Below are positions 12,601 through 19,264 of a DNA stretch of 64,000 nt, one piece after another. This DNA comes from Corydoras sp. C115. Its lineage: Eukaryota; Chordata; Actinopteri; Siluriformes; Callichthyidae. The stretch's first letter is position 1; each line of letters starts with the position of its first letter. Below the pieces are notes generated by a model. The model was not told the origin of the DNA, searched no databases, and saw only the letters and a list, made by a program, of their open reading frames with translations. The DNA lies in assembly GCA_019802505.1 (NCBI GenBank), contig JAFMOC010000207.1, forward strand, positions 87,001 to 151,000, read 5' to 3'. The position numbers and the translations under genes are program-made.

Positions 12601-13315
12601 CTCACCCTCCACCCCTCACCCCTCACCCCCGCGACCCTAAACATATACTTTTAGTGTTCATTAAATGTTTATCCTGTTTGGCCCACGACCTAAAGGTCCC
12701 AAAACTTGCATACTGCAGCTTTAAAGGGTCAAACGGGTCAGCTCTTTAATGGAATGTATATTTAGGAGGGAGGGGGTTCTATGGGGTGTTGGGGTTCTTA
12801 TTTACCCTCAAATGCGGGCTGTCGGTAATTTTGGAGGTGATGTCCAGCAGGTCGGCCCGGAGGTCCACCAGGAACTTGACCCCCCCCTCGGCCCTGCTGA
12901 TGTGGCTGAGCAGGTGTCTGTATCTGGGGGTGAGGCAGTAGCGCAGGCGGTCCTCGGTCTGCAGCACGGTGGGCAGGTCGCGGAGCTGCGTGTCCAGCAG
13001 TCTGCGGGCAGTCTCGGCCACGCAGCGGTGATCCACGCCGTACTCCCGCGCCAGGGTCTCCAGGAACTCCACGCTGCCCTGGCGGTCCAGCTGCCGGTAG
13101 AAGTGCATGAAGTCCAGGCTGCTGGCCTCGGGCGGCGGGGGGGACTTGTCTCTGGTCTCGTAGGCGGGCGGCGGCAGCACGGTCCTCCGCAGCAGCTCCT
13201 CCATGTCTCTCATGGCTTCAGAGCCCGAGCTCCAGCGCAGTCTGAGCGGCACCGCGGGGCGGCGGGGTGGCCAGATCCGCGGAAAAGCCCCGAGGACGAA
13301 CCGCGTGACGTTCAT
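2098..13315 (-). CDS. mlycd: Malonyl-CoA decarboxylase (exons 1-4; 3' end outside window)
   Basis: MLYCD decarboxylates malonyl-CoA to acetyl-CoA. It acts in mitochondria, peroxisomes and cytosol, and so relieves inhibition of fatty acid oxidation. Coding exons run 13315-12806, 3244-3132, 2540-2384 and 2250-2098. They join in frame with GT-AG introns to 311 codons. The N-terminus is Arg-rich and lacks acids (MNVTRFVLGAFPRIW onward), as expected for a mitochondrial targeting peptide. The helical N-terminal domain follows in exon 1. Exons 2-4 carry family blocks such as LLSEWFSVG, NWTDIKRRVGPYRRCY, GEPLVVLHVALT and IFYSISSTQAGLQGVELG. The vertebrate protein is close to 490 residues, so about 180 C-terminal residues, including catalytic residues and the peroxisomal signal, should lie on a last exon left of position 1. 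Intron 1 is 9.6 kb and packed with repeats. The gene is head to head with the topoisomerase gene. Confidence 0.93.
2384..2540 (-). CDS. mlycd: mlycd exon 3
   Basis: 157 bp. Its first base completes the Gln codon split with exon 2. It encodes YEAVHPVRNWTDIKRR through LTPEISDNIQ, the most family-typical stretch of the gene. The acceptor is TTCTTTCAG and the donor GTGAGCG. Confidence 0.93.
2554..2834. repeat. Inverted repeat (~108-bp arms) beside mlycd exon 3
   Basis: The left arm 2554-2665 and right arm 2727-2834 are reverse complements with a few mismatches and indels. For example, GTTCTAAACCAGGTC on the left answers GACCTGGTTTAGAAC on the right. The spacer is about 60 bp. A phrase ending TTGTGTACTGGGGCA occurs in the spacer and again just after the right arm. 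It lies in intron 2, 13 bp upstream (in gene sense) of exon 3. Confidence 0.8.
2853..3045 (+). repeat. tRNA-derived SINE fragment (type C)
   Basis: It contains a B-box-like GGTTTGATTCCC and then TTGGGCAAGGCAACTAACCC, CAATTGCTCCCCGGGCG and a TGCCCACCACTCTGGG segment. This arrangement is typical of a common fish SINE. A (GT)n tract follows directly. Confidence 0.6.
3046..3074. repeat. (GT)n microsatellite
   Basis: An uninterrupted GT run of about 14 units in mlycd intron 2, at the 3' end of the preceding SINE. Confidence 0.9.
3132..3244 (-). CDS. mlycd: mlycd exon 2
   Basis: 113 bp encoding DLNSTLKSLLSEWFSVGLLR and on to LLQKISQ, with the final Gln codon split across the intron. The acceptor is GTTTGTAG and the donor GTAAGCA. 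The phase (0 in, 2 out) matches exons 1 and 3. Confidence 0.92.
3286..3410 (+). repeat. 63-bp tandem duplication
   Basis: Two near-identical 63-bp units, each starting GAGCCTGATTCAATTCACTC, lie head to tail at 3286 and 3349 in mlycd intron 1. They differ by a few bases near the unit ends. Confidence 0.85.
3688..3783 (+). repeat. SINE-A 3' fragment
   Basis: Only the last ~95 bp survive, from CAGCGCCCGAGACGTTCTCC to the GATGGATGG tail. It sits inside the foldback-like element at the inner edge of its left arm. Confidence 0.8.
3803..3890 (+). repeat. Short GGTGCAGGGT minisatellite
   Basis: About eight units of a 10-bp GGTGCAGGGT-like motif with GGCAGGGAGG variants. The same motif family builds the large array at 20845-22147. 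Confidence 0.8.
4499..5008. other. mlycd intron 1, unique sequence
   Basis: No gene or recognised repeat apart from C runs near 4590 and 4728. The part at 4750-4980 is not low-complexity and could be conserved non-coding sequence, but I have no comparison to show it. Confidence 0.4.
5009..5343 (+). repeat. SINE-A copy, near full length
   Basis: Complete from the A box (GTGGCTTAGTGG) to a GAATGAATGAAT tail. The B box is damaged: the GGTTCGAATCC segment is lost between CAGCGCTGGG and CATCTGGG. Confidence 0.85.
5365..5590 (+). repeat. SINE-A copy lacking its 5' third
   Basis: Starts at CTCCTCCCACAGTCCAAAAC and runs to a GATGGATGGATG tail. It follows the previous copy after only about 20 bp. 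Confidence 0.85.
5660..5830. mobile_element. Degenerate Tc1/mariner-type remnant
   Basis: GTGGACAAAAGTTTTGGGAA resembles the terminus of a widespread fish Tc1-like element (family form TGGACAAAAGTATTGGGACA). ACAGTTTGGGGAGGGCCC nearby matches that element's internal CCTTCCCCAAACTGTT phrase on the opposite strand. Confidence 0.5.
5850..6265. other. mlycd intron 1, dispersed-repeat scraps and AT-rich sequence
   Basis: Around 5860-5995 lies a decayed copy of a repeat with TCTAATAAAGTGGCCGG, which recurs inverted at 16822 and 56587. The remainder is AT-rich and apparently unique. Confidence 0.45.
6266..6611 (+). repeat. SINE-A copy, full length
   Basis: A box ATGGTGGTTTAGTGATTAGC, B box GGTTTGAATCCC and a complete tail GATAAAGCGGAAGATAATGG. 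Confidence 0.88.
6624..6930 (+). repeat. SINE-A copy, deleted A box and middle
   Basis: The A box is shortened to CGGTGGTTGGCATG. The GTGTGTGAGTG-to-GATAGATTGG segment is missing and the tail is interrupted by unrelated AT-rich sequence before GTAATGGATGGATGG. Confidence 0.8.
6931..7402. other. mlycd intron 1, unique sequence
   Basis: No recognised repeat. The part at 7000-7290 is complex, with homeodomain-like AATTA/TTAAT cores and GC-rich patches. It could be a regulatory element; no coding exon is supported. Confidence 0.35.
7403..7665 (-). repeat. SINE-A copy, minus strand
   Basis: Runs from the G-run/TTCCCCATGC segment to the B box and ends at CCAGCGCAGAGAG. Both ends (tail and A box) are missing. 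Confidence 0.85.
7718..7790 (-). mobile_element. Tc1-like element scrap
   Basis: Carries AACAGTTTGGGGAAGGCCC, the reverse of the GGGCCTTCCCCAAACTGTT phrase shared by several remnants in the window. Confidence 0.5.
7821..7921 (-). repeat. SINE-A fragment, minus strand
   Basis: About 100 bp of the middle (GAGAATTCAATTGACTTGAC to GAACATGGAAACTCCAC), breaking off at both ends. Confidence 0.8.
7931..8266 (+). repeat. SINE-A copy, near full length
   Basis: A box intact. The B box is lost by a short deletion after CAGCCCTAGGG. Tail GATAAAGCGGAAGATAATGG. Confidence 0.87.
8285..8525 (+). repeat. SINE-A copy, diverged 3' half
   Basis: Begins just before the B box (GGTTCGAATCCC). The second half is a diverged variant (CCTAATTGCCCCTGTATAGT), perhaps from another subfamily. 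Confidence 0.75.
8599..8676. repeat. (CA)n microsatellite
   Basis: About 39 uninterrupted CA units in mlycd intron 1. Confidence 0.95.
9125..9510 (+). mobile_element. Degenerate Tc1-like element, 5' part
   Basis: CACTATATGGACATAAGTTT resembles the family's terminal repeat. Recognisable internal phrases follow in order: ATCTGGAAGAGCATCTGT, CTCAACCCCACTCATCATGT and GGGCCTTCCCCAAACTGTTC. No transposase frame remains. Confidence 0.65.
9619..9652. repeat. Poly(T) tract
   Basis: A T run of about 34 bases, directly before a dispersed repeat. Confidence 0.9.
9655..9875 (+). repeat. Dispersed repeat of unclear class
   Basis: It contains TTCTATAGCGCTTTTTACAA, AAAGCGGCTTTACAGAA, TGGCAAGAAAAAAACTCCC and GAGGAAGAAACCTTG-like text. 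This order is familiar from a dispersed element common in fish genomes. A scrap of its start recurs at 10648 (TTCGATTTATATAGTG). Confidence 0.55.
9876..10279. other. mlycd intron 1, AT-rich sequence
   Basis: AT-rich, with no supported exon. The segment at 10190-10270 (GCAGACCTACCGTGGTATGA to TGCATACTGCAGCTTTAA) recurs at 10850-10915. It is related to the tandem family that starts at 11265. Confidence 0.5.
10280..10629 (-). repeat. SINE-A copy, full length, minus strand
   Basis: Complete: tail TCATTATCTCCCGCTTTATC at the left, A box complement CTAAGCCACCGTGCCGCCC at the right. Confidence 0.9.
10665..10807 (+). repeat. SINE-A 5' fragment
   Basis: A and B boxes intact, ending at the CAGTCCAAAAACAT segment. 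Confidence 0.82.
10971..11051 (-). pseudogene. Decayed copy of the mlycd exon 1 3' end
   Basis: On the minus strand this repeats the end of mlycd exon 1 (around TGGACATCACCACCAAAATT) and its donor (GGGTAAATAATA), with substitutions. At its right edge it changes abruptly into SINE-B. About 60 bp of exon remain, so it cannot encode a domain. Confidence 0.75.
11052..11262 (-). repeat. SINE-B copy, minus strand
   Basis: A second tRNA-derived SINE. Read on the minus strand it has GTGGTAGCTCAGTGGTCAGG (A box), GGTTCAAATCCC-like B box and CTTGAGCAAGACCCTTAACC. Its tail TTGTAAGTCGCTTTGGATAA is the LINE-related type shared by many fish SINEs. Later SINE-B entries refer to this structure. Confidence 0.85.
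11396..11565 (-). pseudogene. Second partial copy of mlycd exon 1 and its splice donor
   Basis: This is close to identical to 12770-12950: exon text encoding GVKFLVDLRADLLDITSKIT, SPHLR and the donor GGTAAATAAGAACC. A 30-odd-bp deletion after CTTGACCCCCCTGGG removes part of the exon, and the copy ends in a SINE-A fragment. The donor is intact but no start or acceptor is present, so it is a dead fragment that could act as a decoy donor. Confidence 0.85.
11566..11766 (+). repeat. SINE-A fragment joined to the exon 1 copy
   Basis: Runs from the TTCTCCCTGTGTCCGTGTGG segment to GATGGGTATGGGGAA. It lacks the tRNA-like head and the tail. Confidence 0.82.
12806..13315 (-). CDS. mlycd: mlycd exon 1 (start codon at 13315-13313)
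   Basis: 170 codons. The first ~28 residues are rich in Arg, Pro and aromatic residues with no acids, fitting a mitochondrial presequence. Then come the helical-domain sequences MRDMEELLRRTVLPPP, SSLDFMHFYRQLDR, RLLDTQLRDLPTVLQ and VKFLVDLRADLLDI. The donor after SPHLR is GTAAAT. The exon is GC-rich, unlike the flanking intron. Confidence 0.93.
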
Positions 13316-13365
13316 GACACCGTGGAATATAAAGCAGAGTTCACGACCAAAATAAACACGAAAGC

Positions 13366-13430
13366 CTTCCGCGCGCGCGCTTCCGGGTTCTTAAAGGGAC
13401 AGTGCGTCGTTTTGGCCGAGCTCCGTTATA
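13366..13430 (-). promoter_or_regulatory. Probable mlycd promoter motifs
   Basis: Within 120 bp upstream of the start codon the minus strand has an ETS-type CCGGAAG (13386-13380), a run of CGCGCGCGCG and a second GGAAGG. ETS/GABP-type sites are common at genes for mitochondrial proteins. No TATA box is placed convincingly. Confidence 0.4.
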
Positions 13431-13436
13431 GCGTTC

Positions 13437-13722
13437 ATCCGTCCAACCATCCATTATCTGTCCTGGAGGGGTTCCACATGCCCATTCAGGGGAGAACGTT
13501 TCGGCCGTTGGGCAGATACACCCAGGACAGTGTGCACACACACTCACTCACACAGACACACTAACACACTCTATATGGGGCAATTTGCAGAACTCCATTC
13601 ACCTTGATCCATGTTTTTGGACTGTGGGAGGAAACCGGAGAACCCGGAGGAAACCCACACGGACACCGGGAGAACATGGAAACTCCACCCAGATCGGGAG
13701 TCCCTAGTCCTGAGTGGAGAAC
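13437..13722 (-). repeat. SINE-A copy, minus strand
   Basis: Just upstream of the mlycd promoter region. Tail and body are present, the middle C-run segment is shortened and the A box is lost. Confidence 0.85.
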
Positions 13723-13730
13723 GTCCTTAC

Positions 13731-14032
13731 ATCCATTATCTTCCTCTTTATCCTCTACTAGGGTTACGGGGGGGGGGGGGGGGGGGGGGGGGTTCATATG
13801 TCCATCCAGAGGAGAACGTTTCGGGCGCTGAGCAGATACATCCAGGACAGGGCGCCAATCTATCACTGCACACACACTCACTCACACAGACACACTAACA
13901 CACTCTATATGGGGCAATTTGCAGAACTCAATTCACCTTGATCCATGTTTTTGGACTGTGGGAGGAACCCGGAGGAAACCCACGCGGACACGGGCAGAAC
14001 ATGGAAACTCCGAACATGGAACCGGGAATCCC
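13731..14032 (-). repeat. SINE-A copy with a 26-base G run
   Basis: Starts at CATCCATTATCTTCC. The normally short C/G run has grown to about 26 G (near 13768-13793). The A-box end is replaced by the next repeat. Confidence 0.85.
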
Positions 14033-14093
14033 AAGCACTGCGAGGCGACCCAATCTATTGCTGTGCACACTCACTCACTCGCGCGCGCGCACA

Positions 14094-14136
<43 letters not shown>

Positions 14137-14272
14137 TATGGGGCAATATACAGTATTCAAATTACCTTAAATACCCGCGCCCTGTTCTGGGTGTAACCCC
14201 CCCCCCTCCCCAAGCACTGCGAGGCGACCCAGTCTATTGCTGGGCACACTCACTCACTCGCGCACACACACA

Positions 14273-14303
<31 letters not shown>

Positions 14304-14435
14304 TATATGGGGCAATTTACAGTATTCAAATTACCTTAAATACCCGCGCCCTGTTCTGGGTGTAAACCCCCCCCCCCCCCCCCCCCCCACTGCGAGGCGA
14401 CCCAGTCTATTGCTGGGCACACTCACTCACTCGCG

Positions 14436-14476
<41 letters not shown>

Positions 14477-14545
14477 TATATGGGGCAATTTACAGCATTT
14501 AAATTACCTGTTCTGGGTGTAAACCCCCCCCCCCAGTAGAGGATA
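14033..14545 (-). repeat. SINE-derived ~178-bp tandem repeat with CA and C runs
   Basis: Three head-to-tail units start near 14032, 14211 and 14385. Each has CACTGCGAGGCGACCCA, a CGCGCACACA tract, TATATGGGGCAATTTACAG and a C run of up to about 25. The elements are rearranged pieces of SINE-A. Confidence 0.8.
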
Positions 14546-14908
14546 AAGCGGAAAATAATGAATAAATGAATGCTTGAATTAGGTGTTTTATTCAGTCCCA
14601 TTACTACAGATATATTTTATAATAACAGTTTGGGGAAGGCCTATTTGGATAAGAAAGCCTTTCTCTAGTGCATGTGATTACTGATGCAGTCAGGTGACCG
14701 AGTTGGAATGGGATGTGTGTGTTCTATGAGACATGGTGTTCTTTCCACTGCGCCCGCCTCCTTCCGCAGGGTGCTGATGCTCGGAGGTTTTCTCAGGAAC
14801 ATTACTGTATCATAACATTGTGTAATGAACAACTCACACTAATGTACTTAGGAACTTTGTACACTAACACACATGAATGTTGGAACAGAACATGACCTTT
14901 CCCACACT
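14546..14908. other. Intergenic sequence between mlycd and the topoisomerase gene
   Basis: Starts with a SINE-A tail scrap (GAGGATAAAGCGGAAAATAA). Around 14626-14650 it has ACAGTTTGGGGAAGGCC, a Tc1-like scrap. No gene seen. Confidence 0.45.
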
Positions 14909-15138
14909 TTCCTGGTGTATCTGCCCAGCGCCCGAAACGTTCTCCCCTGGATGGGCATAATCAATGAATAAATTTACCTTGAATCCATGTTTTTGGATTG
15001 TAGAAGGAAACTGGAGAACCCAGAGGAAACCCATGTGGACATGCAGAGAACATGGAAACTCCACCCAGATTGGAATTCGAAGCTGGAAACCCAGTGCTGA
15101 GAGGAGAACATGCTAACCACTAAGCCACCATGCCGCCC
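14909..15138. repeat. Two SINE-A fragments in opposite orientation
   Basis: 14909-14958 is a plus-strand piece (GTGTATCTGCCCAGCGCCCG). 14976-15138 is a minus-strand 5' part ending in CTAAGCCACCATGCCGCCC. Confidence 0.8.
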
Positions 15139-15187
15139 CTAAACTATTATTATTATATTTTAATATTATTATTTTTATTATTATTAT

Positions 15188-15442
15188 CCAACCATTATCT
15201 TCCGCTTTGTCCTCTACTAGGGTCGGTGCGGGGGGGGGGGGGTTCCCCATGCCCATCCAGGGGAGAACATTTGGGGCGCTGGGCAGATACAACCAGGACC
15301 GGACGCCAATCTACACACTCACTCACACAAACACACTCTATATGGGGCAATTGGGAGAATTCAGTTCACCTTGATTCATGTTTTTGGACTGTAGGAGGAA
15401 AACAGAACACCCAGAGGAAACCCACACAGACACGGCGAGAAC
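15188..15442 (-). repeat. SINE-A copy, minus strand
   Basis: Tail and body are present; the part carrying the A and B boxes is missing. ATT/AAT-rich tracts lie on both sides. Confidence 0.85.
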
Positions 15443-15469
15443 ACCTAAGCTATTATTATTATTACTATA

Positions 15470-15544
15470 ATGGAACGTGTCCAAATGCTTATGTCCATAT
15501 AGTGTGTGTAAATGTAAATATTTTTAAATAATAATATTAATAAT

Positions 15545-15578
<34 letters not shown>

Positions 15579-15585
15579 TTTTGTG
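15470..15585. repeat. Tc1-like end and (AAT)n tract
   Basis: TTATGTCCATATAGTGTG resembles the terminal repeat of the Tc1-like family. It is followed by a run of AAT units. Confidence 0.5.
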
Positions 15586-15603
15586 TGTTAAAGCATTAAG
15601 TTT

Positions 15604-16151
15604 GCGGCATGGTGGCTTAGTGGTTAGCACGTTCGCATCTCAGCGCTAGGGATTCTTGGTTCCAATCCTAATCTGGGTGGAGTTTCCATGTTCTCCCCGT
15701 GTCCGCGTGGGTTTCCTCCGGGTTCTCCGGTTTCCTCCCATAGTCCAAAAACATGGATCAAGTCAATTGAGTTCTCCAAATTGGCCCATATAGAGTGTGT
15801 CTGTGTGAGTGTGTGCCTAGCGATGGATTGGCGCCCTGTTCTGGGTGTATCTGCCCAGCGCCCGAAACGTTCTCCCCTGGATGGGCATGGGGAACCCCAC
15901 CGCGACCCCAATAGAGGATAAAGCTGAAGATAATGAATGAATGAAATTGGCCCATATAGAGTGTGTCTGTGTGAGTGAGTGTGTGCCCAGCGATGGATTG
16001 GCGCCCTGTTCTGGGTGTATCTGCCCAGCGCCCGAAACGTTCTCCCCTTGATGGGCATGGGGAAACCCCCCCCCCCTTGATGGGCATGGGGACCCCCCCC
16101 CCCGCGACCCTGATATAGGATGAAGCGGAAGATAATGAATGAATGAATGAA
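15604..16151 (+). repeat. SINE-A full copy plus partial tandem second copy
   Basis: 15604-15945 is a complete element with tail AATGAATGAATG. From 15946 the second half repeats, starting at ATTGGCCCATATAGAGTGTG, with an extra CCTTGATGGGCATGGGG duplication and another tail. Confidence 0.88.
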
Positions 16152-17181
16152 GCATTAAGTTTGCTCTGTTTGGGGCCCTTTTCTCCTTCCATAGTGACCT
16201 GCGGTCCATCACCTGTTTAACATCAGCCATCTTCATCCAAACGCGGGAGTGCTGCTGGATCCCAGCAGGTCAGCGTCACAACGACTGCATTTCTACCTGC
16301 AGGTCATATTTAGATTAGAGATTATATTTTTATAATTCTGCTACACATTTCTGTAATCTGCTCTCGTTATGGGCTGATTTATTCTGGTTTTAGGGAGTAG
16401 GCTTGTGTTTGGCCACATTTTTTTTTTAATAAACCATCTTCGAGGCGTGTAGACATTTTGGTCACGGCGTTAAAAGTTAATCTTCTTTATAAATATTTTT
16501 ATATTATTTATGTATTTATTTATCTTCATAAAAGTTTGTCGGTACTACTTTTTAAAGGGTTTGGGCAAAAGCCCAAACGTCTCCTTGCCGCCTGCGCAGG
16601 TGTAATTTTATTAGTCTAACGTTGCGAGATTGGCACACTACATAGTGCACCTTAGAAAAAATATAGTGCAGTTTGGGATACGGCCGCGATTTTTTTATTT
16701 ATTTTTTTTTTTTTTATTGTATTTATTTAGTTGTTTAAAGATAAAGTTAACAAAACTCAATAAATATAAATAAGGGTGATATTTTAACGCTTTAAACTTA
16801 GTTTCACCATGAACCCCAACCAATGGCCACTTTATTAGATACACTTTTTTTGTTTTTGGTTTTAATTCTCAGGTCGTTTATCATTCGCACTGATCAGGGA
16901 CAGATGGACTTTGTAGTTCTACCTTTACAATTTGTAGTCCATCTGTTTCTCTACATACTTTGTTGGTTGTCTGTACTCTGTTCTCTGTAACAGATGGAAC
17001 TCCATGATGTAATTTTACAACTACAAAGTCATCTATATGGTATAATAGAGTTTGAGTTATAATATGGAGAATAATCCGTCATTTTCAGGACTAATGGCTG
17101 TTTGTAACGTTGAACGTTGTTTTGTATTCTTCAGTAGACTTTATCACTCGGTCACCCGTCTTCAGTCTGGTATCTACACCA
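16152..17181. promoter_or_regulatory. Region upstream of the topoisomerase gene
   Basis: This region should hold the promoter or a non-coding first exon. An NRF1-like GCCTGCGCAGG lies near 16590-16600. Two possible 3' splice sites, ATTCTTCAG and CGTCTTCAG, precede the first ATG at about 17133 and 17164. At 16822-17045 is a diverged dispersed repeat (CCACTTTATTAGATACAC, CAGATGGACTTTGTAGTTCT). No promoter can be fixed from the sequence alone. Confidence 0.35.
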
Positions 17182-17264
17182 ATGTCAGAGGAAGACGAGT
17201 TCCGAACCGTGAGGGTGAAGACAGAGGGGCGGGATGCTGGTGGTTTCGGGGATGATGCCTCTCT
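17182..17264 (+). CDS. top1mt: top1-family exon 1 (first coding)
   Basis: Encodes MSEEDEFRTVRVKTEGRDAG and on to DDASL (split codon). The donor is GTAAGT. Its frame is open upstream of the ATG to a possible splice acceptor, so the start is the least certain part of the model. Confidence 0.6.
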
Positions 17265-18904
17265 GTAAGTACTCATACAGTACAGTGGAACCACATAACC
17301 ATCATGGTGTCATGGCGTTTGGTGTCTCGGTGGGTGGAGGAGGTGTGGTCGACTTATGCGGTTGACAGTGACGCCATGAAGATGAATGTGCTCGACTTGA
17401 GAGGATGCAGTTGACTGATACAGGTCAACCTCAGTCTTTTCAAACCTTGTTTTTGCCTCGCCGGGCCTTCCCAAACTGTTTTCCCAAAGCTGGAGACAGT
17501 TCATCAGTCAATTGTCCAAAATATATATGCATGCAAAGTTTATGTATAAATAGATACATAAACTTATGTTTATATCCAAAGTAGGTGGTAGAGTATTCGG
17601 GGCGTCGCCATCTCTCTGAGCGTCTGATGTTTGATTACCTCACTGCTGGCCCTTTCTGTATTATGGGATGGATTTGCATGCAGGGCTTTGAAGCCATATC
17701 CATTATTGTGCTGAAACGATCCGGTGCTTAATAGCGTTACAAACAGCTGGACGTTATTATACACAATGCCATGTTATGCGGCGGGAAACGCCCCGCTCGC
17801 GGGGCCCCGAGACGGAGACGGATGGAGCTCGTGGATAAGCGACACGCGCCAGCCATCGTTAATCTAAAACGAGTGCGAACCGAGTGGGTGGGAGTTGGCA
17901 TTCATTATCCGCAACGTTGTGCTCCATCTTTTTAGGAATAAATTAATTTGCGTGGATGTGCGAGCCGCCGTGCGGCCGGGCGGGACGCATCATCATCATC
18001 CGTCTCGGGCGGTCGTAATTAATTATATGAAGGAAGATGGAACAGACACCTGTGACTGTCGCCTGCGTGCCGCGTTCTCCGACGTTGCAGAGCCAGCGTT
18101 CACGCCTCGTTTACTCTAACGACTCGACTTTCTCTCTCCCTCGCCGTAGTGTCGGGATGAAGAAGAGGAAGGCCAGGCGTGCGGAGGAACCTCAACGGAA
18201 GGGGAAGAAGAAGAAGAAGGTGGCTGTCCATTGTCCACACGATGAGTTCAGGGGACGGAACTTCAGATCAATCAGGGGGGTATTGGATCGGGGAACATCC
18301 CAACCGCAGTGCAACCACATCGAACAGAACCACACCAGCCGGACCTCATATACCCGGCCAGCTGTGTTGGGTAGAGGGCGTTTGGGCGCTACGGTCCCGT
18401 TTGATGTGTTGTGAGTTTGGCAGCTATGTGATCAGATATCAATACCTGATCAGATATCAGCTCTTAAGCCGATACAGTCCTCAATACGCTGAGCCTCAAA
18501 TTTTGGGCGTCGTATTTTTAAACCCCGAACACGATGCCATCTGGTTGGCATCTGGCAGCCCGTTCGACCTCATGACTGTGCCATCCCATAATAGTCTGCA
18601 TGCCTTGGTGTTGGGTTTCTTTATAATCAGGAGATGTCAGCAGGTTGCACCTCCTACCTCCTATCCCGCTCCCTCCAGGGCATCTTACTGTGGTGTCAAC
18701 TCAGTCAGCTCTGAATACTGACCTCTGTCTTTAGGGTCAGTTACTTAGAAGGGCCAGTAGAGGGCGATTTTGCAAGAATACTGCCTGATCAGTTTGCTGC
18801 AGTTAGTTAGTTAGTTAGATAGTTAGTTAGTTATATAGATATAGTTAGTTAGATTGATAGATATAGTTAGTTGGATATATATAATTAGTTAGATAGATAG
18901 ATAG

Positions 18905-18944
<40 letters not shown>

Positions 18945-19063
18945 TAGTTAGTTAGATATAGTTTTGATAGATATAGTTAGTTAGATAGATAGATAGATAG
19001 ATATAGTTAGTTAGATAGATAGATAGATAGATAGATAGATATAGTTAGTTAGATATATTTAGT

Positions 19064-19101
<38 letters not shown>

Positions 19102-19229
19102 TAGTTAGTTAGATATAGTTTCGATAGATTTAGATAGATAGATAGATATATTTAGTTAGATAGATAGATATAGTTAGTTAGATAGATAGATAGATGGATG
19201 GATAGATAGATATAGTTAGTTAGATAGAT

Positions 19230-19264
<35 letters not shown>

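Larger units (their letters stand above)
11265..12790 (+). repeat. ~220-bp tandem repeat block in mlycd intron 1
   Basis: The unit starts ACCCTAAACATATAC and includes CCACGACCTAAAGGTCCCAA, TTGCATACTGCAGCTTTAA, AATGGATGTATATTTAGGAG and a SINE-like CCTGGATGGGCATAGGC end. Unit starts are at 11265, 11941, 12168, 12387 and 12634. The regular spacings are 227, 219 and 247 bp; length differences come from a CACCCCTC run. The last unit runs directly into mlycd exon 1. Confidence 0.88.

Noticed and set aside
18150..18219. Possible extra Lys-rich topoisomerase exon (VGMKKRKARRAEEPQRKGKK)
   Set aside because: Its acceptor fits exon 1 but it ends in phase 0, while exon 2 needs phase 2, so including it shifts the frame. 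Exon 1 joins exon 2 directly in frame. An alternative transcript cannot be excluded.
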